Below are positions 55,816 through 64,000 of a DNA stretch of 64,000 nucleotides, in pieces. Below the pieces are notes generated by a model. The model saw only the letters and a program-made list of their open reading frames with translations, searched no databases and was not told the DNA's origin. How positions within the stretch are numbered: the stretch's first letter is position 1; each line of letters begins with the position of its first letter. The translations under genes and the position numbers were made by a program. Source of the DNA: Acetobacteraceae bacterium (GTDB lineage Bacteria > Pseudomonadota > Alphaproteobacteria > Acetobacterales > Acetobacteraceae); the NCBI GenBank assembly GCA_021732665.1, contig JAKFUL010000008.1, positions 58,305 through 122,304 on the forward strand, read 5' to 3'.

Positions 55816-56756
55816 ACCCCCGCCATCCAGAGATAGAGCGGGATGCCCACCAGGATGTTGAAGGGGAATGTGACAGCAACCGACAGGGTGACGTAAACCC
55901 CCGCATCGGCGCGCGGCAGCGCCATGCGCATGGCGGCGGGCACCGCGATGTAGCTGGACGACGCCGCCAGCACCGTCAGCAGCGCCACGCCGCCGGGCGA
56001 GAGCCCCACCAGATGCCCGGCCGCCAGCCCGAAGGCGGCACCCAGCAGCGGCATGGTGAGCGCGAAGGCGATGAGCGCCGGCGCCAATCCGCGCCCCGCC
56101 GCGCGCAGCTGGCGGGCCGCCATAAGCCCCATTTCCAGCAGGAAAAGGCAGAGCGCACCGGGGAAAAGCGCCTCGGTGAAGGGTGCCAGCTGTGCCTTTC
56201 CGGCCGCGCCGCCGAGCCAGCCGATGGCGAAGCTGCCCAGCAGCAGCACGACCGAGCCGTTGAGGAACACCTCGCGCGCCAGGCGACGGGAGAAGATGCC
56301 GTCGGAGACGCCGCGCGCCAGAACAAGCGCGGTGATGATGGCCGGGGTCTCCATCGCCGCCAGCACGGCGGGCATGAAGCCCTCATAGCTCACGCCGCGG
56401 GCCGAGAGGATGCCCGAGGCCGCGGCGTAGGTGACGACCGAGACCGAGCCGTAATGCCCTGCCACCGCCGCCGCCGTGTCCCGGTCCAGCCCACCGGCCA
56501 GGCGGAGCGCGCCGAAGGCCGGCAGCGGCATCAGCAGCGAAAGCAGGATCCCCACCGCCAGCGTGGGCAGCAGCGCGGCGCTGGCACCCATGGCCAGGGC
56601 GGCGCCCCCCTTCAGCCCGATGGCCAGCATGAGGTAGAGCGACAGGCCCTTGGCCAGCGCGTCGGGCACGGCCAGGTCGCTGCGCAGCGCGCCGGCGGCA
56701 AAGCCCAGCGCGAAGAACAGCACAGGTGGCGGCAACAGGGCCGAGAGGTCGATCAT
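55812..56756 (-). CDS. sbtA: Sodium-dependent bicarbonate transporter, SbtA family
   Basis: This 314-residue membrane protein has about ten hydrophobic segments in two inverted halves. The family motifs DLAVPDALAKGLSLYLMLAIG (start), GHYGSVSVVTYAAA and SSSYIAVPAAMRMALP match SbtA/DUF897 sodium-bicarbonate symporters. The short cytoplasmic loop and the following PII-like gene are family-typical. In a heterotroph it would feed bicarbonate-using carboxylases or aid pH control, which is inference. It is divergent from the hypothetical gene at 56868. Confidence 0.88.
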   Translation of the reverse strand: MIDLSALLPPPVLFFALGFAAGALRSDLAVPDALAKGLSLYLMLAIGLKGGAALAMGASAALLPTLAVGILLSLLMPLPAFGALRLAGGLDRDTAAAVAGHYGSVSVVTYAAASGILSARGVSYEGFMPAVLAAMETPAIITALVLARGVSDGIFSRRLAREVFLNGSVVLLLGSFAIGWLGGAAGKAQLAPFTEALFPGALCLFLLEMGLMAARQLRAAGRGLAPALIAFALTMPLLGAAFGLAAGHLVGLSPGGVALLTVLAASSSYIAVPAAMRMALPRADAGVYVTLSVAVTFPFNILVGIPLYLWMAGV

Positions 56757-56867
56757 GCGACCCGACTAGCCTCCCGCCGCGGCCAGGGGAAGCACGCCGC
56801 CGCAATCCAGGCTTGCAAAGCGGGCGGGAATCGCGGCTCCATGACGGAAAGGAGACGGAGGAACGGC

Positions 56868-57227
56868 ATGCCTGACAGCGGCCCCGCCCAATGCCCCGGG
56901 GACATGCTCGTAAAGACCAGGGCCGGCCTGGAGGAGCTGGCCAGCGGCCGGTTCGCCGAGCGCATGCACACCGACATGGCAACGCGGCTGCTGGTCACCA
57001 TCGGCCGGGTGCTGGTGTTGCGCCGGGCCGGGCTGATGGCCGATGCGCAGCCCCGGCCCTCGCAGCGCCGCGCGGTGGCTGAGGTGGAGCGCATCGCCGG
57101 CCGCTGGCTGCGCGATGAGATGACGGCAGCGGAATTCGTGGGCGACCTGCCGCCGGAGGATGTCAAGCTGCTCTGCGAATTGGCCCCGGGTTGGGCCGCG
57201 GCGATGGTGGCCAGGCCGCGCCGATAA
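56868..57227 (+). CDS. Small hypothetical cytoplasmic protein
   Basis: This encodes 119 residues. GGAGG about 7 bases upstream supports the ATG at 56868; an in-frame ATG at 56841 lacks a ribosome site. The sequence is helical and charged, with no signal peptide or membrane segment (AGLEELASGRFAERMHTDMA, EVERIAGRWLRDEMTAAEF). No family is recognised. It sits 111 bp from the divergent sbtA gene and 59 bp before the haloperoxidase-like gene. Confidence 0.6.
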   Translation: MPDSGPAQCPGDMLVKTRAGLEELASGRFAERMHTDMATRLLVTIGRVLVLRRAGLMADAQPRPSQRRAVAEVERIAGRWLRDEMTAAEFVGDLPPEDVKLLCELAPGWAAAMVARPRR

Positions 57228-57286
57228 TGCCTGGCCGGCCAAAAAAATCACAAGACCTGCGGCCGAACCGCGGGCAAAATGGGCCG

Positions 57287-58595
57287 ATGAAGATCCCAGA
57301 GCTCCCCCGCCGCCTGGCCCTGCTGGGCGCGTCCGCCCTGGCGGCGCCGCGCCTGGCCGCCGGCCAGCCCATATCGGCCGACAACGCGATGGCCGAGCCG
57401 CATGCGCTTGCGACCGAGCAGGCCCGCGCCGTGCCGATGCCGGCGGGCGAACAGCATCCCGTGGCGATCTGGACCCGTCTGCTGATGGGGCTGACCGGCG
57501 GCGTGGTGGCCTTGCGTGCGCAGGCCACGCTGCATCTGGCGATGCATGACGCGGCCAATGCGGCCGAACCGCGCTTCACCCGCTTCCGCCCGCCCGAACT
57601 GGACGAGCCGCCGGCCGGCGCCGCCCTCGCCGCCCCCCGGCTGGCCATGGCGGCGGCGGCGGCTGTGGTGCTGACGGGCGTGCATCCCTCCGGCGCCTCG
57701 GCCGCCGCGCCGGCGCTGGCCAGCGCGCGCGGGGGTTTCGCCCGCCACCGCCGCCGCCGCGCATAATCTGGGTTCCGCCATCGGCCGGGCCGCGCTGCGG
57801 CGGATGGAGATGCGGCCCTTCGGCCTGATCCGCATCGAGGGTGAGAGCGGCACCGGCCGCTGGCGGCCCACGCCGCCCTGGTATGCGCCCACGCAGCTGA
57901 TGGTCTTCGCCCCCTACATCACGCCCGCCAGCCCAGCCCTGTTCGGCCCCGGGCCGAACGCCCTGGGCAGCGAGCGCTACCGGCGCGAACTGGCCGAGGT
58001 GCGGGCCTGGGGCGGCAGCCGTTCCACCAACCGGGACGAGGCGCAGGGGGAATTGGCCCGCTGGTGGGTTGGCCGCGACCTGGACCGCTCGGCCATGCTG
58101 ACCGCCGCCACATTGATGGAGGCGCGACCGGGCCAGCTCCATGAGGATGCGCGGGCGATGGCGCAGATCGCCGTCGCCATGGCCGACACCTATGTCATCT
58201 GGGCGGCGGCGAAGCAGCATTTCTGCTTCTGGCGCCCGGTCACCGCGATTCAAAATGGCGCGCTGCCATGGACCTCGGCGGCGGCGTGGCTGCCCTTGCT
58301 GCCCACCCCCGCCCATCCTGAATTTCCCTCGGGCCACGCGGCCGACATCACCACGGCGGCGGTGATGATCTCGGCGCTTTTCCCCGCGACGCGCCAATCG
58401 GTCGTGTTCCAGGGCGAGGGCGCGGGCGGCGGGCAGGCGCGGCGCTACCCCAATGCCGAGGCGGCGGCGGCGGAATGCCGCGAATCCAGGCTTTGGGCCG
58501 GGGCGCATTTCCGCTCGGCCAATGACGACGGCAAGCGGCTGGGCGAGGCGGTGTCCCAGGCCACGCTGGCGGCGTTGCCCGTGCTGCCGCGCTGA
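57287..58595 (+). pseudogene. Vanadium-dependent haloperoxidase/PAP2-like gene split by a frameshift
   Basis: The first frame (ATG 57287) encodes a signal-peptide-like start (PRRLALLGASALAAPRLAA) and the family's LHLAMHDAANAAEPRF segment, then derails after ALASAR and stops at 57764-57766. The next frame continues with VSPATAAAAHNLGSAIGRAA, which belongs to the same protein, and carries the oxyanion-binding residues KQHFCFWRP, FPSGHAAD and RLWAGAHFRSANDDG to a stop at 58595. One extra G in the run 57731-57735 explains everything. A restored protein would have about 435 residues. A sequencing error or phase-variable slippage is possible. Confidence 0.8.
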
Positions 58596-58599
58596 CGCG

Positions 58600-59319
58600 T
58601 CAGGGGCGGCGGGCGGCGATGATCGCCTTCATCCGGGCGATGGCCGTGGGCAGCCCCTCGAAGATGCTGGTCGAGATCAGGAAATGGCCGATGCTGACCT
58701 CGATGATCTGCGGGATGGCGGCGATGGGGCCCACCGTGTCGTAGGTCAGGCCATGCCCGGCATGGCAGTGCAGGCCCAGCTTTTCCGCCAGGGCGGCGGC
58801 GGCGCGAATGCGGGCGAGCTGGCCTTCTCGGGCCTCGGGCGGCCCCTCGGCATAGGTCCCGGTGTGCAGTTCGATCGCCTGGGCGCCCAGGCCCAGGGCC
58901 GCCTCGATCGGCGCAGCGTCTGCCTCGATGAACAGGCTGGTCTCGATGCCCGCGGCGTTGAGGCGGGCGATGGCCTCGGCCAGGAAGTGGCCGGCGGTGA
59001 GCACGTCGAGCCCACCCTCGGTGGTCAATTCCTGGCGCTTTTCGGGGACGATGCAGCAGGCCTGCGGGCGCAGGCGTTCGGCCATGGCCACCATTTCCTC
59101 GGTCGCGGCCATTTCGAAGTTCAGGCGGCAGGGGATTTCGGCCGAGACGCGTTCCAGATCACGGTCGCGGATATGGCGGCGGTCCTCGCGCAGGTGGATG
59201 GTTATGCCGTCAGCGCCCGAGGCCATGCAGAGCCGCGCCGCGTCCACCGGATCGGGGAAGTGGCCGCCGCGGGCGTTTCGCAGGGTGGCGACGTGGTCGA
59301 TGTTGACGGAGAGGCGCAT
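58600..59319 (-). CDS. pdxJ: Pyridoxine 5'-phosphate synthase PdxJ
   Basis: This 239-residue TIM-barrel enzyme starts RLSVNIDHVATLRNARGG, the invariant family N-terminus. GADGITIHLREDRRHI and LHCHAGHGLTYDT are also characteristic. It condenses 1-deoxyxylulose 5-phosphate with 3-amino-2-oxopropyl phosphate to make pyridoxine phosphate. The ATG overlaps the pdxA stop by one base (TAATG), so PdxA, which makes its substrate, is translated just upstream. Confidence 0.97.
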   Translation of the reverse strand: MRLSVNIDHVATLRNARGGHFPDPVDAARLCMASGADGITIHLREDRRHIRDRDLERVSAEIPCRLNFEMAATEEMVAMAERLRPQACCIVPEKRQELTTEGGLDVLTAGHFLAEAIARLNAAGIETSLFIEADAAPIEAALGLGAQAIELHTGTYAEGPPEAREGQLARIRAAAALAEKLGLHCHAGHGLTYDTVGPIAAIPQIIEVSIGHFLISTSIFEGLPTAIARMKAIIAARRP

Positions 59320-60284
59320 TATCGGGCGTTCCTGTTGCTGGCCATGCGCGCGGCAAGCCGCAGCGCGGCGATGAGCGAGTTGGGGCTGGCCAACCCCTTC
59401 CCCGCGATATCGAGCGCCGTGCCATGATCGGGGCTGGTGCGGATGATGGCGAGGCCGAGCGTCACATTCACGCCCCCATCCATGTCCAGCGTCTTGATCG
59501 GGATCAGCGCCTGGTCGTGGTAGAGGCAGATGGCGCAGTCCATGCGCGGGCGCGCCAGGGCGGTGAACATGGTGTCGGGCGGCATCGGCCCGCGCGCGTC
59601 GATGCCCATGGCCCGCAACGCGGCCACGGCGGGGGCGACGATCGCGGCATCCTCGTGCCCCATGGTCCCGGCCTCGCCGGCATGGGGGTTGAGGCCGGCC
59701 ACGGCCAGGCGCGGGGCGGCGATGCCGAAATCGCGCCTGAGGCCGGCGGCGGCGATCGCCGCGGTGTCGATGATCATCCCGGTGGTCAGGCGGGCAATGG
59801 CCTGGGCCAGCGGCTCATGGATGGTGACGGGCACGACGCGCAGGGCTTCGCTGGCCAGCAGCATGACGGGCTGGGCGGCCTCGGGCGCCAGGACATGCAG
59901 GAATTCGGTGTGGCCGGGGTGCTGGAAACCGGCCGCCGTCAGCACGGATTTCTGGATCGGGTTGGTCACCACGGCGCCGGAGCGGCCGGACAGCGCGAAT
60001 GCCACCGCGGCCTCGATGCTGGCGATGACGCTGGCCGCATTGGCGGGGTCGAGCCGGCCGGGGATGGGTCGCTGGGGCAGCGGGTGATGCAGCACGGGCA
60101 GGCCATGGGCGAAGGCGGCGGCGGCCTGTTCCGGGGCCGCGATCCGCGCGACGGGCCCTGGAATGGCATCGGCATCGCCGATGAGGAAAAACACCGGCCC
60201 ACCCTGCCCTTGCGCCCAGGCGGCGGCGGCGATCTCGGCGCCGATGCCGGCTGGCTCGCCCATCGTCATCGCCAGCGGGGTCAC
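59319..60284 (-). CDS. pdxA: 4-hydroxythreonine-4-phosphate dehydrogenase PdxA
   Basis: This 321-residue protein starts [17 protein letters not shown], the family signature, followed by the FLIGDAD loop. Metal and substrate residues lie in [14 protein letters not shown], and [12 protein letters not shown] carries a conserved His-Asp. It oxidises 4-phosphohydroxy-L-threonine and works directly with PdxJ, with which it overlaps by one base. Its start overlaps the 3' end of the kynureninase-like gene by 4 bp, so B6 synthesis is translationally linked to a PLP-using enzyme. Confidence 0.97.
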   Translation of the reverse strand: MTPLAMTMGEPAGIGAEIAAAAWAQGQGGPVFFLIGDADAIPGPVARIAAPEQAAAAFAHGLPVLHHPLPQRPIPGRLDPANAASVIASIEAAVAFALSGRSGAVVTNPIQKSVLTAAGFQHPGHTEFLHVLAPEAAQPVMLLASEALRVVPVTIHEPLAQAIARLTTGMIIDTAAIAAAGLRRDFGIAAPRLAVAGLNPHAGEAGTMGHEDAAIVAPAVAALRAMGIDARGPMPPDTMFTALARPRMDCAICLYHDQALIPIKTLDMDGGVNVTLGLAIIRTSPDHGTALDIAGKGLASPNSLIAALRLAARMASNRNAR

Positions 60285-61423
60285 AGGGCGGACAGCCTTT
60301 CCAGCAGCGCGTCCACATCAGCGGCGCGGTGATACAGGCCGAAGCCGAAGCGCAGGCGGGTGCCACGCCGGTCGGTGATGATCCGCGCGGCTTCCAGCCT
60401 TGCCTGCCAGACCGCGGCGTCGGGCAGCTCGAAAGTCAGGAAATTGCCGCGCGCGGCTTCGGCCAGCGGCACCACCAGCGCCTCCTCCGGCAGGTCTTTC
60501 GGGCGCCCGGCGATGAAGCGCGCCTGCAATGCGTGGGCATGGGCGTGGATGGCGGCGGGCGTGGCGTGGACGCTGGCGGCCCAGTTCAGCGCGGCATGCA
60601 GGCGGTAGATGCCGGAAGGGTCGAAGGTGGCGCCCATGAAGCGCCAGCCGTCCTGGGCAAAGGGCACGCCGCTCTGCGCCGCGTCCAGCGCGCCGAAGGC
60701 GGCGTACCAGCCGGTGCTGCGCGGCCTGGGCATCCAGCCGGGGGGGCAGTGCAGGAAGCAGCAGCCCTCGCCGCCCATGGCGTATTTGTAGCCACCGGAG
60801 AGGTAGAAGGCGCGCCCCGCCAGCCCGGAGAGATCAACCGGCTTCGCCATGAAGGCGTGGTAGCCATCGATCACCAGCACCGCCTCGCCGGCCGCTTCGG
60901 CCAGGGCTTCCAACCCGGTCAGCGCATAGCCGGAATTGAAGAAGACCTCGCTCACCCAGATCAGGTCGTAGCCCTGGCGGGCCTCCTCGCACAGCCGTTC
61001 CAGGCACCCGGCGCCGGGCTCGGCGGGGATGCGGGTGACCGCCAGCAACCCGTCCTCCTCCAGCCGCGCGGCCTGACGCGAAAAACTGTGGAACTCGGCA
61101 TCCGTGGTCAGCACCCGCGGCACCCGGTGCGTGGGCAGGCTGGAAAGGATGCGCACCACGAATTCATGCGTGTTCGGCGCGAAACTCAGCGTGGCGGGAT
61201 CGGGCAGGCCCAGCAGCCCGGCGATGACCTGCTGCAAGGCCTGCCATTTCTGCCCCAGGATAGGCTCCCACTTCCCGTCCATCAGCCGCGCGGCATTGTC
61301 CCAGGCCTGCATCTGCGCGGCGCGCGTGGCGTCGGGCCAGGGGTGGTGGCTGTGGGCGGCGAAATGCAGCCGGCCGGGTTGGCCGTTCAGGAACTGAGAA
61401 AAATGCGCGGCCAGGTCCAACAT
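60281..61423 (-). CDS. Kynureninase-like class V PLP-dependent enzyme
   Basis: This encodes 380 residues. The class V aminotransferase fold shows [23 protein letters not shown] (the Asp contacting the PLP nitrogen) and [13 protein letters not shown] with the PLP-binding Lys (about residue 212). Bacterial kynureninases are somewhat longer, but the divergent tryptophan 2,3-dioxygenase gene 46 bp away strongly suggests it cleaves kynurenine or formylkynurenine products to anthranilate and alanine. It is followed by pdxA, which helps supply the cofactor. Substrate is inferred from context rather than proven by motifs. Confidence 0.78.
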   Translation of the reverse strand: MLDLAAHFSQFLNGQPGRLHFAAHSHHPWPDATRAAQMQAWDNAARLMDGKWEPILGQKWQALQQVIAGLLGLPDPATLSFAPNTHEFVVRILSSLPTHRVPRVLTTDAEFHSFSRQAARLEEDGLLAVTRIPAEPGAGCLERLCEEARQGYDLIWVSEVFFNSGYALTGLEALAEAAGEAVLVIDGYHAFMAKPVDLSGLAGRAFYLSGGYKYAMGGEGCCFLHCPPGWMPRPRSTGWYAAFGALDAAQSGVPFAQDGWRFMGATFDPSGIYRLHAALNWAASVHATPAAIHAHAHALQARFIAGRPKDLPEEALVVPLAEAARGNFLTFELPDAAVWQARLEAARIITDRRGTRLRFGFGLYHRAADVDALLERLSAL

Positions 61424-61469
61424 GCATCGGAAGATGTGCCCGCCCGCGGGTTATGGCTAGACTGCGGTC

Positions 61470-62294
61470 ATGACGGACAGCTCCATCACCACCGATTTCC
61501 GCGCCCGGATGTCCTATGGCGACTATCTCGGCCTCGATGCGCTGCTGGGCGCGCAGAAACCGCTCTCCGGGCAGCATGACGAAATGCTGTTCATCACCAT
61601 CCATCATGTGCAGGAGCTCTGGCTCAAGCTTTTGCTGCACGAGATGGAGCTGGCCATGGCCTGCATCCGCGACGATCAGCTGCGCCCGGCCTTCAAGGCG
61701 CTGGCGCGCTGCGGCAGGATCCAGAAGCAGATGATCGAAAGCTGGGACGTGCTGGCGACGATGACGCCGCATGACTACCTGGCGTTTCGCAACCATCTCG
61801 GCTCCTCCTCCGGCTTCCAGTCCTGGCAATACCGCATGCTGGAATTCCGCATGGGCGCGAAGAACGCCTTCATGCTCAAGCCGCATGCGCACCGGCCGGA
61901 CCTGCTGGCCCCCTTGCAGGCGGCGATGGCGGCACCCTCGATCTATGACGAGACCCTCTCGCTGCTGGCCCGCCGCGGCCTGGCCATTCCGGCCGAAATC
62001 CTGGCGCGCGACCTCGCCCAGCCGCATGCGCAGAACGAAGGCGTGACCGAGGTCTGGACCGCGATCTACGAGAACGCGACCGAGGGGTTCGACCTTTACG
62101 AACTGGCGGAAGAGCTGGTCGATCTGGAGGACGCCTTCCAGACTTGGCGATTCCGTCACATGCGGGTGGTGGAACGCATCATCGGCTATCGCATGGGCAC
62201 CGGCGGTTCGGCCGGCGTGGCCTATCTGAAGGGCGTGATGGAGCGGCGGTTTTTTCCCGAATTATACGAGGCCAGGACGAGGATACGCGGATGA
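61470..62294 (+). CDS. kynA: Tryptophan 2,3-dioxygenase KynA
   Basis: This 274-residue all-helical haem enzyme is of family length. LTYGDYLxLD-type start appears as MSYGDYLGLDALLGAQ. FITIHHVQELWLKLLLHE holds the distal active-site His45/His46, and WRFRHMRVVERIIG the haem axial His230, with GTGGSAGVAYL as the substrate loop. It opens L-tryptophan to N-formylkynurenine. TAGACT at 61458-61463 ends 6 bases before the ATG with no Shine-Dalgarno, suggesting a leaderless message. The stop overlaps the cupin gene by 4 bp. Confidence 0.95.
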   Translation: MTDSSITTDFRARMSYGDYLGLDALLGAQKPLSGQHDEMLFITIHHVQELWLKLLLHEMELAMACIRDDQLRPAFKALARCGRIQKQMIESWDVLATMTPHDYLAFRNHLGSSSGFQSWQYRMLEFRMGAKNAFMLKPHAHRPDLLAPLQAAMAAPSIYDETLSLLARRGLAIPAEILARDLAQPHAQNEGVTEVWTAIYENATEGFDLYELAEELVDLEDAFQTWRFRHMRVVERIIGYRMGTGGSAGVAYLKGVMERRFFPELYEARTRIRG

Positions 62295-62566
62295 TCGACA
62301 TCGAAGGTTTTCGCGCCGGGCTGACGGCGGATGGTTTCGCCGAATCGGTGGACCGGGAATTGCCGCCCGCCGGCGACAATGGCACCCACACCCACCCCTT
62401 CGAGGTGCGCGCGCTGGTGACCCAGGGATCGCTGACGCTGCGCTGGGATGGGCGCGCCGAGACCTACGGCCCGGGCGACATCTTCCGCATGGCCGCCAAC
62501 CATCCGCATTCCGAGGAGGTGGGGCCGGCGGGCGTGCGCTACCTCTCCGGCCGCAAGACTATTTGA
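62291..62566 (+). CDS. Small cupin protein cotranscribed with kynA
   Basis: This 91-residue single cupin has metal ligands GTHTHPFEVRALV (His-x-His ... Glu) and AANHPHSEEVG (His), so the site is complete. The ATG overlaps the kynA stop (ATGA). It could be an enzyme, a sensor or a storage fold; in the tryptophan pathway a role in formylkynurenine handling is conceivable, but that is a guess. Its 3' end overlaps the convergent aldehyde dehydrogenase by 8 bp. Confidence 0.78.
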   Translation: MIDIEGFRAGLTADGFAESVDRELPPAGDNGTHTHPFEVRALVTQGSLTLRWDGRAETYGPGDIFRMAANHPHSEEVGPAGVRYLSGRKTI

Positions 62567-63863
62567 GGCCAGCCAGGCGGCGGGCCATTTTCTTGGCCAT
62601 CGCGCTGCGCGGAAAATCGAACATCCGGGCCAGGCTGAACCGGCCATGATGCACCCGCGCGCGCATATTGCTGAACTCGTCGAACCCCGCCCGCCCATTG
62701 CGCCGGCCGAAACCCGAGGCGCCGACGCCGCCGAACGCCATGGCATGGAAGGCCGCATATTCCAGCGCGCCATTGCAGACCAGCGCGCCACTGCGGGTTG
62801 CGGCCGCGACCCGCGCCTCCTCCTCGGCCGAGGCGCCATAGAGATAGATGGCCAGCGGCGTGCCGATGGTCCCTATCGCCGCGCCCAGATCCGCCATTTC
62901 GCGCAGCGCCAGCACGGGGCCGAAAATCTCCTCCTGGTGCAGCTTGTGGTCATCGGGCGCGGTGGCCAGGGCGAAATCCGGGCCGAGGGGGATCAGCGCC
63001 GCGCCCTCGCACAGCGCGGCGATGCGCGCCTTCTGGCGGGGGTTGATCACATCCGTCTCGGCGGCGGTGACGCCGGTGGCGCGGGCAGCGGCGGTGAAGG
63101 CCGCGATGGTATGGCCCAGCAGCAGCACCGTGTCCGGCGCCACGCAGGTCTGCCCGGCATTCACCGCCTTCGCGTTGAGAATGCTGCGCGCGGCGCGGGC
63201 CAGATCGGCGCCGGGCAGAATCAAGGCCGGGCATTTGCCGCCCAGTTCCAGGGTCAGCGGGGTAAGATTGGCCGCCGCCGCCGCCATCACCCGCCGGCCG
63301 GTCTCGGTGCCGCCGGTGAAGACCAGATGCCCCCAGGGCTGGCCGGCGAAATCCGCCGCCACCGCGGCGTCGCCCTGCACCGTCAGCGCCACGGCGTCGC
63401 CAAGCGCCCTGGCCAGGATTTCACCGATCAGCGCGGCGCAGCGCGGCGTGTGTTCGGAGGGTTTCACCACCACGCGGTTGCCGGCGCCGATCGCATCCAC
63501 CACCGGCATGAGCGCCAGTTGGATGGGGTAGTTCCAGGGCGCCATGATGCCGACCACACCCTTGGGCTGCGGCTCGATCGCGGCAACCACAGGCCAGAAG
63601 GGATAGGGTGCCGATTGCCGGCGCGGCCTGGCCCAACCCGCCAGCTTGCGCCGCACCATGGCCGCGGCATCGGCCACGATCACCATATCGGCCAGCAGCG
63701 TGTCCAGCTCCGAGCGACGGCCGAAATCGGCATTCGCCGCCACCGCGGCATCGCCGGCGCGGGCCAGCACCTCGGCACGGAGCGCGGCGAGCAGCCGGCG
63801 TCGCTCCTCGATCGGCAAAGGCGGCAGCGGGGCGAGGGTGGCGAGTGCCTGGGCTGGGGTCAT
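62559..63863 (-). CDS. Aldehyde dehydrogenase (coniferyl aldehyde dehydrogenase-like)
   Basis: This encodes 434 residues with a catalytic layout of the ALDH superfamily: GIMAPWNYPIQLALMPVVDA for the cofactor site, FTGGTETGRRVM, general-base Glu in LELGGKCP and nucleophile Cys in NAGQTCVAPD, then EEIFGPVL. The short form and VVGIMAPWNYP match coniferyl aldehyde or long-chain aldehyde dehydrogenases (membrane-associated fatty aldehyde types have similar C-termini). It overlaps the HpnE-like gene by 4 bp (ATGA), pointing to cotranscription with hopanoid or isoprenoid metabolism. Confidence 0.9.
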   Translation of the reverse strand: MTPAQALATLAPLPPLPIEERRRLLAALRAEVLARAGDAAVAANADFGRRSELDTLLADMVIVADAAAMVRRKLAGWARPRRQSAPYPFWPVVAAIEPQPKGVVGIMAPWNYPIQLALMPVVDAIGAGNRVVVKPSEHTPRCAALIGEILARALGDAVALTVQGDAAVAADFAGQPWGHLVFTGGTETGRRVMAAAAANLTPLTLELGGKCPALILPGADLARAARSILNAKAVNAGQTCVAPDTVLLLGHTIAAFTAAARATGVTAAETDVINPRQKARIAALCEGAALIPLGPDFALATAPDDHKLHQEEIFGPVLALREMADLGAAIGTIGTPLAIYLYGASAEEEARVAAATRSGALVCNGALEYAAFHAMAFGGVGASGFGRRNGRAGFDEFSNMRARVHHGRFSLARMFDFPRSAMAKKMARRLAGLK

Positions 63864-64000
63864 GACAGGGCCTTGGCGGCCGCCTCGCCGCTGCGGATGG
63901 CGGCGTCGATGGTGGCGGGCAGATGCGGCCAGGTCCAGTCGCCGGCGAGCGCCAGGTTGGGCAGCGGCAGGCGGGCGGGTGCGAAGGGGGGGCCTGGATT
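63860..64000 (-). CDS. hpnE: Hydroxysqualene dehydroxylase HpnE, C-terminal end (5' part outside the window)
   Basis: Only the last 46 residues are present. LPNLALAGDWTWPHLPATID followed by AAIRSGEAAAKAL is the flavin-binding end of HpnE/squalene-associated FAD desaturases (pattern LAGDWTxTxLPATIExAIRSG). HpnE acts with HpnC and HpnD in squalene synthesis for hopanoids. The stop overlaps the aldehyde dehydrogenase start by 4 bp, and the gene continues beyond the right edge. Confidence 0.75.
   Translation of the reverse strand, partial: NPGPPFAPARLPLPNLALAGDWTWPHLPATIDAAIRSGEAAAKALS

Noticed and set aside
57228..57250. TGGCCGGCCA followed by seven A as a terminator
   Set aside because: The run is A, not T, on the plus strand, and on the minus strand the T-run precedes the palindrome; neither orientation fits an intrinsic terminator.

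Overview
The window is a GC-rich, gene-dense bacterial chromosome segment, most consistent with an alphaproteobacterium of the Acetobacteraceae (Roseomonas-like). This rests on the very high GC, a eukaryotic-type NADP isocitrate dehydrogenase, a Bug-family solute receptor, oligopeptide ABC transporters, and the tail of a hopanoid-type squalene desaturase (HpnE) at the right edge. The assignment is inference; there is no rRNA in the window and I recognised no tRNA. Many neighbouring genes overlap by 1-8 bp (TAATG, ATGA, GTGA), so operons are tight.

Layout. 1-5.0 kb: a truncated gene, a secreted protein, and a polysaccharide O-acetylation module (MBOAT acyltransferase, small membrane protein, two divergent SGNH hydrolases). 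5.2-7.8 kb: Gfo/Idh/MocA oxidoreductase, RidA protein and MFS transporter, with a strong double hairpin between the first two. 7.9-13.4 kb: housekeeping run bamD-recN-two GNAT acetyltransferases-ligA. 13.4-18.7 kb, minus strand: small secreted protein, flavin monooxygenase, lipid-exporter-like ABC protein, M48 protease and LemA. 18.8-31.8 kb: a catabolic island made of a complete peptide/opine-type ABC transporter with two paralogous binding proteins, a three-part HcnABC/opine-oxidase-like dehydrogenase, the PxpABC 5-oxoprolinase, and a Bug receptor. I infer that it imports and degrades N-substituted or cyclised amino acids or small peptides.

31.9-41.3 kb is accessory-like. It holds a DUF808 membrane protein, a DUF6973 protein, an FkbM methyltransferase, a trypsin-fold protein that appears to have lost its catalytic His and Ser, flavin reductase, DUF3047, dienelactone hydrolase with an intact triad, an SDR gene with an internal deletion, a FitAB-type toxin-antitoxin pair and a lower-GC gene broken by one stop codon. 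It ends at guaA. 41.3-44.9 kb: DUF2461, gentisate-dioxygenase-like cupin, an Hpt protein and icd.

45.1-54.8 kb encodes two giant RTX exoproteins in tandem: an ExeM/NucH-type nuclease (1266 aa) and a PhoD phosphatase with phytase-like/SdiA-regulated, cadherin and lamin-tail domains (1909 aa). They share an almost identical C-terminal module of about 160 residues and look like an extracellular nucleic-acid and phosphate scavenging pair. No type I secretion genes lie in the window.

54.8-64 kb: DUF599 protein, an SbtA bicarbonate transporter with an SbtB-like PII partner, a vanadium-haloperoxidase-like gene split by a frameshift in a G-run, pdxA-pdxJ (vitamin B6), a tryptophan-kynurenine pair (kynureninase-like enzyme and tryptophan 2,3-dioxygenase) with a cupin, an aldehyde dehydrogenase, and the 3' end of hpnE.
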